Shown: positions 1 through 7,132, numbered from the stretch's first letter. The stretch is DNA of 64,000 bases from Acetobacteroides hydrogenigenes (GCF_004340205.1 NZ_SLWB01000011.1:1-64000), one strand, 5' to 3'. Notes: generated by a model from the sequence alone, not told the origin. Made by a program: numbers and translations.

Positions 1-2
1 CT

Positions 3-179
3 CAGAAGTTTTTCAACCACTTCCAGTCCAATGGCTGGCGGGTTGGCGGCAAAACCCCGATGCGCGATTGGATGGCAGCTGCCAGTAACTGGATGCTTAA
101 CAGCGTAAACTTCGCTAAAGCGCCAGTACAGCAAGTCTTAAACCTTAACCCTCCAAAATCATACAATGATCCATTATAA
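3..179 (+). CDS. C-terminal fragment of a mobile-element replication-type protein (truncated by window edge)
   Basis: An open frame enters from the left edge and stops at 177-179, giving 58 residues. It contains FFNHFQSNGW, then GGKTPMRDWMAAASNW. This 'F..(H/Y)...NGW..G...M.(D/N)W..A...W' pattern is typical of the C-termini of phage and plasmid replication or replisome-organiser-like proteins in Bacteroidota. That assignment is from memory of the family. It is followed by iteron-like repeats and a DnaC-like ATPase, which fits a replication module of an integrated element. The start and N-terminal domain lie outside the window, so full function cannot be judged. Confidence 0.6.
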   Translation, partial: QKFFNHFQSNGWRVGGKTPMRDWMAAASNWMLNSVNFAKAPVQQVLNLNPPKSYNDPL

Positions 180-205
180 GACGCCCATAAAGTTCCTTTT
201 TAACA

Positions 206-309
206 GAGGCAAAAATGCTCCGTTAATGAGGCAGATATGCTCCATTAACGAGGCAAAAATGCTCCACTATCGAGGCATATATGCTCCGTTAACGAGGCAA
301 ATATGCTCC
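206..309. repeat. 22-bp iteron-like tandem repeat (4.7 copies)
   Basis: Five units begin at 206, 228, 250, 272 and 294, exactly 22 bp apart. The consensus is GAGGCAAAWATGCTCC plus a 6-base spacer close to GTTAAC. The last unit lacks its spacer. A related inverted repeat, GAGGCAT-TT-ATGCCTC, follows at 356-371, and an AT-rich stretch runs at about 380-430. Regularly phased direct repeats beside replication-type genes resemble origin iterons; this function is inferred. Confidence 0.8.
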
Positions 310-379
310 AATTAAAATTTTCAAACAGTTCATCATGAAGAAGATAAAGGCTACTGAGGCATTTATGCCTCGATTGACC

Positions 380-594
380 ACTACTATATATATATTATTA
401 TATAGTATAAGTATTATTATATATTATTTGTTTGTAGTGTTTTTGCCCGGTTCGTACACCTTTGTTTCAAACAATCTTGTACCAACAACTCAATCTCAGC
501 CACTACCAACTTTGGCACTTTCACTATTTCCAACACACCACTCCCTTTTCCCAAATTTTTCATCTTTCAACCTTTCATTTTTCATCTCTCAGCC
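380..594. other. AT-rich gene-free leader upstream of the DnaC-like ATPase
   Basis: Positions 380-430 are almost pure A/T (TA and ATT runs). About 45 bases just before the ATPase start are pyrimidine-rich with repeated TTTCATYTTTC motifs. A related leader precedes the decayed ATPase copy at 19586, so leader and gene were duplicated together. Open frames here have no coding character. The AT-rich part could be a DNA-unwinding element of an origin next to the 22-bp repeats. Confidence 0.5.
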
Positions 595-1197
595 ATGAAC
601 CTCACCGAAACCTACCAATTCCTGGAGTCTCGCGGAAAGGACACCCTCAACCCCAGCTTCAAAATCTACCAGGAGGACCACGAGCTAATCCTAAAGCTGC
701 TGGCCTACTTCACCAACAACCAGCAAGCCTGCCAGAAGTACGCCATTTCGCTCCGTAAGGGGCTAATGCTATCCGGCCCTGTCGGATGCGGAAAAACCAG
801 CCTTATGAGGATTTTTAACACCCTTTTGCTACCCCAGTTCAAGTATCAGGTGAAACCTTGCCGCGATATCAGCTTCGAGTTCAACCGCGATGGTTACACA
901 GTAATTCACAAGTACAGCACAAACTCCTATAGCCGAGGCCAGCACAAGATCTACTGCTTCGACGACCTCGGAACCGAAAACCACCTCAAGTTCTACGGCG
1001 TGGAGTGCAACGTCATGGCTGAAATTCTCCTATCCCGCTACGACCAGTTCTGCCTACAAGGGCTTCAAACACACCTTACCACCAACCTTACCAGCATGGA
1101 CATCGAGGAGCAGTATGGAAAGCGTGTCCGCTCCCGCATGCGCGAAATGTTTAACCTGTTGGCGTTTGATGCAGGCTCAAGAGATAAAAGGAATTAA
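595..1197 (+). CDS. DnaC/IstB-like AAA+ ATPase (helicase-loader type)
   Basis: A 200-residue P-loop ATPase. Walker A GPVGCGKTS is at residues 61-69 and Walker B IYCFDDLGTE at 119-128. A late 'THLTTNLT' segment resembles sensor 1, and 'RVRSRMREMFN' near residue 180 resembles the arginine-finger region of DnaC/IstB proteins. Length and order fit a stand-alone helicase loader. It lies downstream of a replication-type protein fragment and iteron-like repeats, so a role in replication of a mobile element is likely. A frameshifted partial copy lies at 19586-19790. The alternative, an IS21-type transposition helper, is less likely because no IstA partner is visible. Confidence 0.75.
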   Translation: MNLTETYQFLESRGKDTLNPSFKIYQEDHELILKLLAYFTNNQQACQKYAISLRKGLMLSGPVGCGKTSLMRIFNTLLLPQFKYQVKPCRDISFEFNRDGYTVIHKYSTNSYSRGQHKIYCFDDLGTENHLKFYGVECNVMAEILLSRYDQFCLQGLQTHLTTNLTSMDIEEQYGKRVRSRMREMFNLLAFDAGSRDKRN

Positions 1198-1510
1198 CTT
1201 TTTTATATAAAAAAGTGGTATCCGTTTATTCATCCGACACAAGGTCATTTCGTACATTTTCTATTTTGGCGTAACGTTCAACCTTAACGCCTACAAGCCA
1301 TCGAATGGGCAAAAGGGTGCCTCCAGCGAAGACGATGGAGCCCTAATAAAGCTAGGACAGTAGGGCAGATGCCCGCTGGCACGTGGTAGGCCCATGGGGG
1401 TACGCCTTCCTCAAGGAGCCATCCTTACTGGTTTTGTCATTTCGTTAAAGAACAATTAATAAAAAAAACAATATTCAATCCGTATATTTGCCAGCCAAAA
1501 ACAATGCAGC
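1198..1510. other. Gene-free spacer with decayed sequence
   Basis: No convincing gene. A short uninterrupted stretch around 1270-1362 ends in a stop and matches nothing I recognise; the GC-richer part (1290-1430) may be eroded coding DNA of the mobile element to its left. The right end carries the promoter of the next gene. Confidence 0.4.
1483..1490 (+). promoter_or_regulatory. Bacteroidota -7 element (TATATTTG)
   Basis: TATATTTG matches the Bacteroidota -7 consensus TAnnTTTG and lies 20 bases before the start of the small membrane protein at 1511. No clear -33 TTTG is visible. Confidence 0.55.
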
Positions 1511-1741
1511 ATGTTCACAATAAAACTTTTCAGCATAGTTGTTATCCTTATTTCGATAGCATTTCTTGGTCTTGCTCTTAGAATATTTGTACGCGGCAAC
1601 TACGATGATACCGAGTTCGAAACTAACCCCAAAATGCAGGATATGGGCATAAAGTGTGCTCGCCACCAGGAAATGGAAAACTATTGCAAAAACAAGAAGC
1701 TAAGCGGTATTGGCTGCGGTTCTTGTAAGGGCTGTGCTTAA
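1511..1741 (+). CDS. Small single-span membrane protein with Cys-rich tail
   Basis: A 76-residue protein. Residues 4-27 form one hydrophobic segment; a short soluble part contains MQDMGIKCARHQEM, and the tail ends in CGSCKGCA. Similar small 'membrane or secreted' proteins of Bacteroidota combine one N-terminal helix with conserved cysteines; the NqrM maturation factor has the same overall design. Metal binding by the cysteines (C49, C58, C69, C72, C75) is inferred. It has its own promoter at 1483 and ends at a strong terminator shared with the convergent peroxiredoxin gene. Confidence 0.65.
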   Translation: MFTIKLFSIVVILISIAFLGLALRIFVRGNYDDTEFETNPKMQDMGIKCARHQEMENYCKNKKLSGIGCGSCKGCA

Positions 1742-1764
1742 CCGTAAGGTTTTCATAAAACAAT

Positions 1765-1808
1765 AAACAGTAAGGGGATTGGCTGCAACGCTAATCCCCT
1801 TACTGTTT
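1765..1808. terminator. Bidirectional intrinsic terminator
   Basis: A perfect 16-bp inverted repeat (AAACAGTAAGGGGATT and its complement) around a 12-base loop, with A and T runs on either side. It lies between the tail-to-tail genes ending at 1741 and 1825. Confidence 0.85.
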
Positions 1809-1824
1809 TAGTTCTCAAGCCGAG

Positions 1825-2529
1825 TTACTGCTTCTTAACGGCCTTCATCACCTCATCGTATGGAAGTTTTTTGGTGCAGAAGAACCAGTCGTAGCACTTC
1901 AGGTCTCCTTTGTTTTCCATACGCTCCTTGGCAACGCCGCACGATCCTGCCGTTGGTACAATTACATCATCGCCGGGTTGCCAATCGGCTGGTGTTGCTA
2001 CGCCAAAGGTGTCGGCCGTCTGTAGCGCAACTACTACTCGATAGAGTTCGTCGAAGTTTCTTCCAAGGCTCAATGGATAGTAAATAATAGTCCGAATTAT
2101 ACCATTGGGGTCAACTACAAATACGGCCCTTACCGCCTTGGTGCTGCTCTCCCCGGGTTGAATCATGCCATACTTACGCGCTACCTCCATGGTAATGTCC
2201 TCTATCAGCGGAAATTTTACCTCAACATCCTTCATACCCTTGTACTCAATCTTTTCCTTTATGGTACGGAGCCATGCGATGTGGCTGTATAGTCCATCAA
2301 CCGATAGGCCAACCAGCTTGCAGCTAACTTCTGCAAACTTTGCTTCCATGCTGGCAAAGGTCATGAACTCGGAGGTGCAAACAGGGGTAAAGTCGGCAGG
2401 GTGGCTAAATAAGATTACCCAGCTGCCCTTGTAGTCTGCCGGGAAATTGATTTCCCCTTGAGTCGTAACAGCTTTAAAGGTGGGTGCCGCTTCTCCAATA
2501 CGAGGCAATAGTACAGCTTCTTGTTCCAT
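1825..2529 (-). CDS. Peroxiredoxin (Prx6/AhpC-TSA family)
   Basis: A thiol peroxidase that reduces peroxides. The peroxidatic cysteine lies in HPADFTPVCTSE, residue 51 from the start chosen here. The C-terminal part has SCGVAKERM and CYDWFFC cysteines, as in the long archaeal-type Prx6 subfamily. The frame stays open to an ATG at 2571 (248 aa), but that start would overlap the upstream ferritin-like gene by 22 bases. The ATG at 2529 gives 234 aa beginning close to the canonical 'lprIGEAAPTF', so I prefer it. It is transcribed with the ferritin-like gene, forming an oxidative-stress pair, and ends at a bidirectional terminator. Confidence 0.9.
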   Translation of the reverse strand: MEQEAVLLPRIGEAAPTFKAVTTQGEINFPADYKGSWVILFSHPADFTPVCTSEFMTFASMEAKFAEVSCKLVGLSVDGLYSHIAWLRTIKEKIEYKGMKDVEVKFPLIEDITMEVARKYGMIQPGESSTKAVRAVFVVDPNGIIRTIIYYPLSLGRNFDELYRVVVALQTADTFGVATPADWQPGDDVIVPTAGSCGVAKERMENKGDLKCYDWFFCTKKLPYDEVMKAVKKQ

Positions 2530-2549
2530 AGTAGTAGATATTATTGGGT

Positions 2550-3062
2550 TTACATTCTGAGTTTCTTCCATTCCTCTTTCATTCGGCTTAAATCGGTCAG
2601 CCAGTCCTCTATGTCATTTTCATGTTCCAGTTCCTCGTTGAGGATTGTAACCGCCATTTGGTAGGTAGCGTGATCTTTGCCTAGCGTAAAATCGGCGATT
2701 TCTTGGTAGCGCTCAATGGCGCATCGTTCACCTTTTAGGTTCTGCGCTAGGATTGCTTCGATGTACGGATCGCGTGGCTCATCGTACGAGCAGCGTGCCA
2801 GCTTTGTCCATTCGCTTGGGTTTATAACAGGAGTCCCGCCTAGTTGGATAATTCGATTAACCACCATAACGGCGTGGTTTAACTCCTGGCTTGCATGCAG
2901 AAGAAGTTCTGGTTCAACCTCGCTTCTCATTGGCCCCTCCATTAACCTTGCGCCAATCCAGTACTGGTAGTAGGCTAGCCATTCTTCCGAAAGAGCCGCG
3001 TTTAACATACTGATAAGCTTATCGATATCTACCGAAGCTATCTTCGTTGCTTCCTTTCCCAT
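2550..3062 (-). CDS. Ferritin-like (Dps-like) iron/peroxide protein
   Basis: A four-helix ferritin-like protein of 170 residues. Helix A contains EEWLAYYQYWIGA (residues 26-38), helix B HASQELNHA (56-64), helix C GERCAIERYQE (111-121) and helix D NEELEHE (142-148), giving the Glu/His pattern of a di-iron ferroxidase site. Two cysteines (C91, C114) recall the Cys pair of Dps-like 'thioferritins', though pairing is not proven. An upstream TTG-type extension to 3119 is possible, but the ATG at 3062 is the better start. It precedes the peroxiredoxin gene, suggesting joint Fe(II)/H2O2 detoxification, and is divergent from the DUF134 regulator across a palindrome. Confidence 0.85.
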   Translation of the reverse strand: MGKEATKIASVDIDKLISMLNAALSEEWLAYYQYWIGARLMEGPMRSEVEPELLLHASQELNHAVMVVNRIIQLGGTPVINPSEWTKLARCSYDEPRDPYIEAILAQNLKGERCAIERYQEIADFTLGKDHATYQMAVTILNEELEHENDIEDWLTDLSRMKEEWKKLRM

Positions 3063-3130
3063 ATTGCTCTGTTTAAGTAAGAAAAACCACAATTTAGCCC
3101 GTTTTGAGAAAAAAGTCAATCAAAATAGCA

Positions 3131-3174
3131 ATAATGAGCAATTGCTCATTATATTTGTAACGAACAAATGCTCG
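3131..3174. promoter_or_regulatory. Two palindromic operator-like sites upstream of the DUF134 gene
   Basis: Positions 3131-3152 form a perfect 22-bp palindrome with core TGAGCAATTGCTCA. At 3161-3174 lies a related imperfect palindrome, CGAACAAATGCTCG; the centres are 26 bp apart. They bracket the -7 element at 3150-3157 and sit between divergent genes, the expected place for autoregulation by the DUF134 protein and possible co-control of the ferritin/peroxiredoxin pair. Confidence 0.7.
3150..3157 (+). promoter_or_regulatory. Bacteroidota -7 element (TATATTTG)
   Basis: TATATTTG matches TAnnTTTG, lies 23 bases before the DUF134 start and overlaps the end of the 22-bp palindrome, so a bound regulator would block the polymerase. 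Confidence 0.65.
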
Positions 3175-3180
3175 TTTCGT

Positions 3181-3759
3181 ATGCCAAGACCAAAACGTAT
3201 TCGTCGTGTAACCAATCCACCCCATTTTAAGGGATTCAAACCTTTGGGCTTGCCTGATGGTGGAGCTCCGGTTGTTATAAACTTCGAGGAGTATGAAGCC
3301 ATCCGATTAAGCGACTGCGACCTGCATGGTCAGGTAGAAGCTGCAAAAATCATGGGGGTGTCGCGCCCAACCTTTGCTCGCATATACGAAAGCGCACGCC
3401 GTAAAATAGCCGAAGCTTTTATCGATGGGAAAAATATTGTATTCGAAGGCGGGAAGGTTTACTTTGATAGCGATTGGTACTCATGCAACGATTGTGGCTG
3501 CTGGTTTAACCATACCGAAAAAGAGCAGGAGGTTTCCTCCTGTGCCCTTTGTGGCTCTGCAAACATCCAACCTTACAGCGAAGATGATGATGCGCAGCTC
3601 GAGGAAGTCTGCCAATGCCCTCAGTGTGGTAAAGAGTTTCAAAACTTTCAAGCGTCAGACTGCAATGGGGATATTTGCCCCGAATGTAGCTGCCATATGA
3701 TTCGAAAAAGCATGTCGCCTCATCGTAGAATGAGAAACCAAAAATGCAGAATGCAGTAA
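3181..3759 (+). CDS. DUF134-family DNA-binding protein with C-terminal zinc ribbons
   Basis: A 192-residue protein starting MPRPKRIRRV, the DUF134 signature start. The N-terminal half has FKPLG and VVINFEEYEAIRL, then a helix-turn-helix (residues 50-75, with MGVSRPTFARIYESAR). The C-terminal half has Cys pairs C102/C105 with C121/C124, and C146/C149 with C166/C169, likely two zinc ribbons. DUF134 proteins are commonly found beside NifX/MinD Fe-S gene sets in anaerobes. The frame is open upstream to 3064, but a start there would read through the promoter and operators, so 3181 is chosen. Likely regulator of the following operon. Confidence 0.85.
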   Translation: MPRPKRIRRVTNPPHFKGFKPLGLPDGGAPVVINFEEYEAIRLSDCDLHGQVEAAKIMGVSRPTFARIYESARRKIAEAFIDGKNIVFEGGKVYFDSDWYSCNDCGCWFNHTEKEQEVSSCALCGSANIQPYSEDDDAQLEEVCQCPQCGKEFQNFQASDCNGDICPECSCHMIRKSMSPHRRMRNQKCRMQ

Positions 3760-3801
3760 GCCGTTAGGCAATTAAGCTTCTGCTCATAAAAAACAGGTAA
3801 A

Positions 3802-4125
3802 ATGAAAGTAGCCATCACATCAACAGGTAATAGCCCCGAGGCTAAGCTAGACAGCCGTTTTGGGCGTTGCTCCTATTTTGCGATCCTCGATACAGAAAGT
3901 CAGGGCATTGAGTTTATTCCCAATCCCAACAAGGATAGCATAGAGGGTGCAGGTCCAGCCTCTGCTCAGCTGGTAGCATCTAAAGATGTAACAAAGGTCG
4001 TTTCCGGCGAATTCGGGGCAAAGGTTAAGTCCATCTTCGACAGCTTGAAAATCCAGCTGGTAATGCTTCCCGATTCCGAAAAGACTATCAGTGAAATAAT
4101 CGAGCTGCTAAACCATAAAAACTAG
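3802..4125 (+). CDS. NifX/NifB-like dinitrogenase FeMo-cofactor family protein (ORP/MTH1175-like)
   Basis: A 107-residue single-domain protein. MKVAITSTGN, then LDSRFGRCSYFAILD (residues 16-30) and a later GEFGAKV match the FeMo-co binding fold shared by NifX, NafY, MTH1175 and the Desulfovibrio orange protein ORP. Such proteins carry or insert metal-sulfur clusters; in ORP this is a mixed Mo-Cu sulfide cluster. No nitrogenase genes are in the window, so nitrogen fixation is not implied. Its neighbourhood of MinD-type ferredoxin ATPases matches the ORP context. Confidence 0.85.
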   Translation: MKVAITSTGNSPEAKLDSRFGRCSYFAILDTESQGIEFIPNPNKDSIEGAGPASAQLVASKDVTKVVSGEFGAKVKSIFDSLKIQLVMLPDSEKTISEIIELLNHKN

Positions 4126-4134
4126 CCAACGGAA

Positions 4135-4512
4135 ATGGTTGTACTACCCGAACAGGTCTGCAAGGCTTGGGATAATCGTAAGGATGCTGTTGTCTTTTCG
4201 ACAGCTGACGTCAATGGAGTTCCTAACTCAATTTATGTAAAAAGCGTTTCTAGGTACAGCGAATCGCTTATCGTTATTGTCGATAACTACTTCCATAAAA
4301 CGCGTAAAAATATTCTTGCAGGAGGTAAGGCAAGCATACTATTTATCACTAACGAAGGGAAGTCGTACCAGCTAAAAGGGTCGGTACGCTACCTACAAAG
4401 CGGCGAAATTTACGACGATATGAAAAGGTGGAATCCTTCTCGGCATCCGGGTCATGCAGCTGCATGTTTGGAAGTTGAAGAGGTTTACTCCGGTTCCGAG
4501 AGAATCGCCTAA
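4135..4512 (+). CDS. Pyridoxamine 5'-phosphate oxidase-like flavin-binding protein
   Basis: A 125-residue split-barrel protein. Residues 17-35 (KDAVVFSTADVNGVPNSIY) and the following strand are the typical N-terminal hairpin of PNPOx-like FMN-binding proteins; KTRKNILAGGKASILF (56-71) matches the dimer/FMN region. It starts 10 bases after the NifX-like gene and is part of the same array. Small members of this family bind FMN or F420 and act as reductases or flavin carriers; the substrate is unknown. A redox partner of the Fe-S ATPases is a guess from context. Confidence 0.75.
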   Translation: MVVLPEQVCKAWDNRKDAVVFSTADVNGVPNSIYVKSVSRYSESLIVIVDNYFHKTRKNILAGGKASILFITNEGKSYQLKGSVRYLQSGEIYDDMKRWNPSRHPGHAAACLEVEEVYSGSERIA

Positions 4513-4542
4513 AATATTCCTCAACCATAAACCATTTTTAGA

Positions 4543-4725
4543 ATGCCTCAGATGGATGGAACAGGTCCTCTAAAGGAGGGCAAGCAAACAGGACGAGGTC
4601 TTGGTTACTGCAAAACTTCTTCCGATAAGAGTACGCTCGATATGCTAGGCAAAGGGATGGGCCTTCGCCGTAATTCTGGAGGAGGTTCAGGTCAAGGTAA
4701 ACGCTTAAAAAGCGGTATTCGATAG
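4543..4725 (+). CDS. DUF5320-like Gly/Arg/Lys-rich miniprotein
   Basis: A 60-residue protein opening MPQMDGTGPLKEGKQTGRG with LGYC, the 'MPxxDgtGPxgxGpxTGRGxGyC' opening of DUF5320-type miniproteins. The remainder is Gly-, Arg- and Lys-rich and probably disordered. Such miniproteins sit beside NifX/MinD Fe-S genes in many anaerobes; their function is unknown. A second copy follows 28 bases later. Confidence 0.7.
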   Translation: MPQMDGTGPLKEGKQTGRGLGYCKTSSDKSTLDMLGKGMGLRRNSGGGSGQGKRLKSGIR

Positions 4726-4741
4726 TATTAACCTAATTAAA

Positions 4742-4748
4742 AAGGAGG
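4742..4748 (+). promoter_or_regulatory. Full Shine-Dalgarno site (AAGGAGG)
   Basis: AAGGAGG lies 5 bases before the ATG at 4754. A full anti-16S match is unusual next to the other genes in the window, most of which lack one. It fixes the start of the second DUF5320-like gene and hints at high expression or acquisition from another phylum. Confidence 0.8.
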
Positions 4749-4753
4749 TTACT

Positions 4754-4978
4754 ATGCCAGGTTTAAACAGACGTGGCCCTAACGGAGAAGGGCCAATGAC
4801 AGGACGAAGAATGGGACGCTGCAATCCCGACAATAAGGGGAAAATAGACGACGAAATCCTTCAAAATCGTGCTTCCGAATCGCAAGTAAATTCACCATTT
4901 GGTCGTGGACAAGGTGGAGGACGAGGAAGAGGTTTAAGGCGTTTCTTGAGGCTGCGCCTTCGAGGTCGTAGTGAATAG
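4754..4978 (+). CDS. DUF5320-like Gly/Arg-rich miniprotein, second copy
   Basis: A 74-residue protein opening MPGLNRRGPNGEGPMTGRR with MGRCN, the DUF5320 opening motif. A Ser/Asn/Gln linker leads to a strongly Gly/Arg-rich tail (GRGQGGGRGRGLRRF). The positive, low-complexity tail could bind nucleic acid or act as a scaffold; function is unknown. It has a perfect Shine-Dalgarno site. It differs from the first copy in length and tail, so the pair is old or independently acquired. Confidence 0.75.
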   Translation: MPGLNRRGPNGEGPMTGRRMGRCNPDNKGKIDDEILQNRASESQVNSPFGRGQGGGRGRGLRRFLRLRLRGRSE

Positions 4979-5060
4979 AGTAACTCTTAAGTTGTCTTAT
5001 CATATTTATTTCGAGTATGCCAAGACATATCAAATTGGTTAGACGTAAAATTTTATTTGT

Positions 5061-5399
5061 ATGAAAAACATTTTTGCAATTCCGTTAGCAAGCGGACGTC
5101 TTTGTTCACACTTTGGCCACTGCGAGCAGTTTGCCATTGTTGAGGTAGAAAATAACGCAATAATTGGCGAATCGCTTATCACGCCTCCGCCTCACGAACC
5201 TGGGCTTCTTCCCGGATGGTTGGCTGACCGTGGCGTTACCGATGTAATCGCTGGCGGTATGGGACAACGTGCTCTCGATCTTTTTGCTGCTCAAAACATT
5301 AAGGTTAACGTTGGCGCTCAGCATAAGGCTCCAAAAGAGTTGGTTGGCGATTGGCTCGAAAACTCGCTGGTAACAGGCTCAAACGCTTGCGATCACTAG
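5061..5399 (+). CDS. NifX/NifB-like FeMo-cofactor family protein, second copy (ORP-like)
   Basis: A 112-residue protein. IPLASGRLCSHFGHCEQFAI (residues 7-26) and VTDVIAGGMGQRALDLF are the usual blocks of this family, and the C-terminus ends in ACDH, as in the NifX-like proteins found next to MinD-type ferredoxin ATPases. Unlike the copy at 3802, it keeps the paired 'C.HFGHC' Cys/His motif, so it is the better candidate for the cluster-binding protein. Its stop codon almost abuts the DUF89 gene, so the two are transcriptionally and probably translationally linked. Confidence 0.88.
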   Translation: MKNIFAIPLASGRLCSHFGHCEQFAIVEVENNAIIGESLITPPPHEPGLLPGWLADRGVTDVIAGGMGQRALDLFAAQNIKVNVGAQHKAPKELVGDWLENSLVTGSNACDH

Positions 5400-5411
5400 G
5401 TGGATAATAGA

Positions 5412-6269
5412 ATGATTTCAGACTATCGTTGCTTCTTTTGCTTTGCTCGCGCTTTTGAGGTGCTGCTCGAAAAGGAAAACCTATCGCTGACCGATAAAAA
5501 TACCTTTACCAGCCAAATGGCAGAGCTTTACCGCCAGTCTTCTGGTTGTTTTTCGGCTCCTGCATTTGCCCGTGAGCTACATGTGGCGCTTAGGCGACTC
5601 ACCTGTAATGCCGATCCTTACAAGGAAGCAAAGCAAAAGAGCAACGATTTGGTTTTAGGACAGTATCATCAGCTTAAGGCTCAAATTCTTCAGTCGGAGA
5701 ACCCGTATGACACGGCGCTGCGCCTTGCCATTGCAGGGAACATCATCGACTTGGCCGTATGTAGCGAGTACGACCTTCCTGCTGCAATCAACAAGGTCTT
5801 ATCGTCCGATTTTGCGATAGATTACTCTAAAGAGCTTAAGCAGGAACTCTCTATGGCAAAACGGGTGCTTTACCTTGGCGACAATGCCGGTGAAATTGTT
5901 TTTGATAAGCTTTTCATCGAAGCTATTATGCATCCGAACCTCATATATGCGGTTCGCGGTAGCAGCATCATAAACGATGCTACCATCTACGATGCTAGAT
6001 ATGTAGGTATAGATCGAGTGGCAGATGTAATCTCCAATGGGTACGATGCCCCGTCTACCATATTCGACTGTTGCTCATCAGAGTTTAAGGAGGCTTTTAT
6101 GCAGGCTGATGTGATTATTGCCAAAGGTCAGGGCAACTTCGAGGGGCTATTTCGCCATTCGCCCAAAGATTTTTACTCCTTACTAATGGTAAAATGCGAT
6201 GTTATTGCAGATGCCTTAGGCGTTCGTAAGGGCGATTTCGTTATAAAAAAAGTAAGTTCAGTACAATGA
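5412..6269 (+). CDS. DUF89 (ARMT1-like) metal-dependent damage-control phosphatase family protein
   Basis: About 285 residues. It has an N-terminal CFFC pair, then GDNAGEIVFDKLF, 'NDAT..D' and KGQGNFEGL, the signature acidic/Asn metal-site motifs of DUF89, close to the archaeal AF1104 type. DUF89 proteins hydrolyse damaged phosphometabolites using a divalent metal; the substrate here is unknown. A GTG at 5400 would start directly after the preceding stop; the ATG at 5412, with AGGTGGAT upstream, looks better. It overlaps the next ATPase by 4 bases (ATGA), so it belongs to the Fe-S operon. DUF89 next to these ATPases is a recurring context. Confidence 0.8.
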   Translation: MISDYRCFFCFARAFEVLLEKENLSLTDKNTFTSQMAELYRQSSGCFSAPAFARELHVALRRLTCNADPYKEAKQKSNDLVLGQYHQLKAQILQSENPYDTALRLAIAGNIIDLAVCSEYDLPAAINKVLSSDFAIDYSKELKQELSMAKRVLYLGDNAGEIVFDKLFIEAIMHPNLIYAVRGSSIINDATIYDARYVGIDRVADVISNGYDAPSTIFDCCSSEFKEAFMQADVIIAKGQGNFEGLFRHSPKDFYSLLMVKCDVIADALGVRKGDFVIKKVSSVQ

Positions 6270-7129
6270 TAAAAATAGCAATAGCTAGCGGTAAGGGTGG
6301 AACTGGGAAAACTTTTGTCTCGACCAACCTTTTCTGGGCTATCCAAAATACGGGGCAAGCGGTTTCGTTAGTCGATTGCGATGCCGAAGAACCCAACGTT
6401 GCAGAGTTTATTTCAGGTAGGGTTTCGGATCGTTCGGATATTTTCCAAAATGTTCCGGTAATCGATTCCGCGAAGTGCCTGTTTTGTGGCAGATGCTACA
6501 ACTACTGCAGCTACAACGCCATTGTCTTCCTTCCTTCTTCTCGCTTCATTCAGGTAGTCGAAGACCTTTGCCACGATTGTGGTGCCTGCTCGGTAGCCTG
6601 TAAAAATGGGGCAATAACCGAAAAGAAAAAGCTACTGGGTACGGTAAAAACGATGGCTATTAACGACCATGCACAGGTCGTTGAAGCCCGAGCCGAAGTT
6701 GGAGTTTACTCTCCCGTTCCCTTAATTAAGAATGCCATAAAGGCTGTTGAAACTGAAGAAATCTCCATTTTCGATTCTCCTCCAGGTATCTCGTGTCCTT
6801 TTATTGCCACTGTTGATAAGGCTGACTTTGTGGTGCTGGTTACCGAACCTACTCCTTTCGGACTAAACGACCTGATGCTATCTGTCGAAACTCTTCAGGA
6901 GCTCAAAAGACCTTTTGGCGTTATAATAAATCGTGCAGGAATGGGCGATAGCGGAGTTTACGACTACCTAAAGCAAAATAGCATTCCCTTGCTCATGGAA
7001 ATTCCTTTCGACAGGGAGATTGCCCGTACCTATTCCGAAGGAAGATTACTCGTAGAACAAAACCTAAGCTATCGAGAAAAATTTTCAGAGCTGCTTAATG
7101 TAGTTGTTAGACAAATAAAAAAAGGGTAA
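6266..7129 (+). CDS. MinD-superfamily P-loop ATPase with inserted 2[4Fe-4S] ferredoxin (first copy)
   Basis: 287 residues. A deviant Walker A, GKGGTGKT (residues 9-16), is followed by an inserted ferredoxin with cysteines 71/74/77/81 and 102/105/108/112. The rest is MinD/Mrp-like, with 'SPPGISCPF' as switch II. These MinD-type ferredoxin ATPases (as in the Desulfovibrio ORP complex) couple ATP use to Fe-S or metal-cluster handling. The start overlaps the DUF89 stop (ATGA). A partner copy lies at 8293; separate duplicates usually form heterodimers or heteromeric complexes, which is inference here. Confidence 0.9.
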   Translation: MIKIAIASGKGGTGKTFVSTNLFWAIQNTGQAVSLVDCDAEEPNVAEFISGRVSDRSDIFQNVPVIDSAKCLFCGRCYNYCSYNAIVFLPSSRFIQVVEDLCHDCGACSVACKNGAITEKKKLLGTVKTMAINDHAQVVEARAEVGVYSPVPLIKNAIKAVETEEISIFDSPPGISCPFIATVDKADFVVLVTEPTPFGLNDLMLSVETLQELKRPFGVIINRAGMGDSGVYDYLKQNSIPLLMEIPFDREIARTYSEGRLLVEQNLSYREKFSELLNVVVRQIKKG

Positions 7130-7132
7130 GAA

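Noticed and set aside
206-309. CRISPR array interpretation of the 22-bp repeats
   Set aside because: The spacers are only 6 bases and nearly identical, and no cas genes are present.
335-758. Two open frames in the AT-rich leader before the ATPase gene
   Set aside because: Low-complexity hydrophobic or Ser/Pro-rich translations, overlap with the ATPase start and its conserved leader; no homology or signal recognised.
3802-5399. Nitrogen-fixation genes suggested by the NifX/NifB family
   Set aside because: No nifHDK, nifE/N or nifB radical SAM fusion; the family has many non-nitrogenase members such as ORP, and context favours that.
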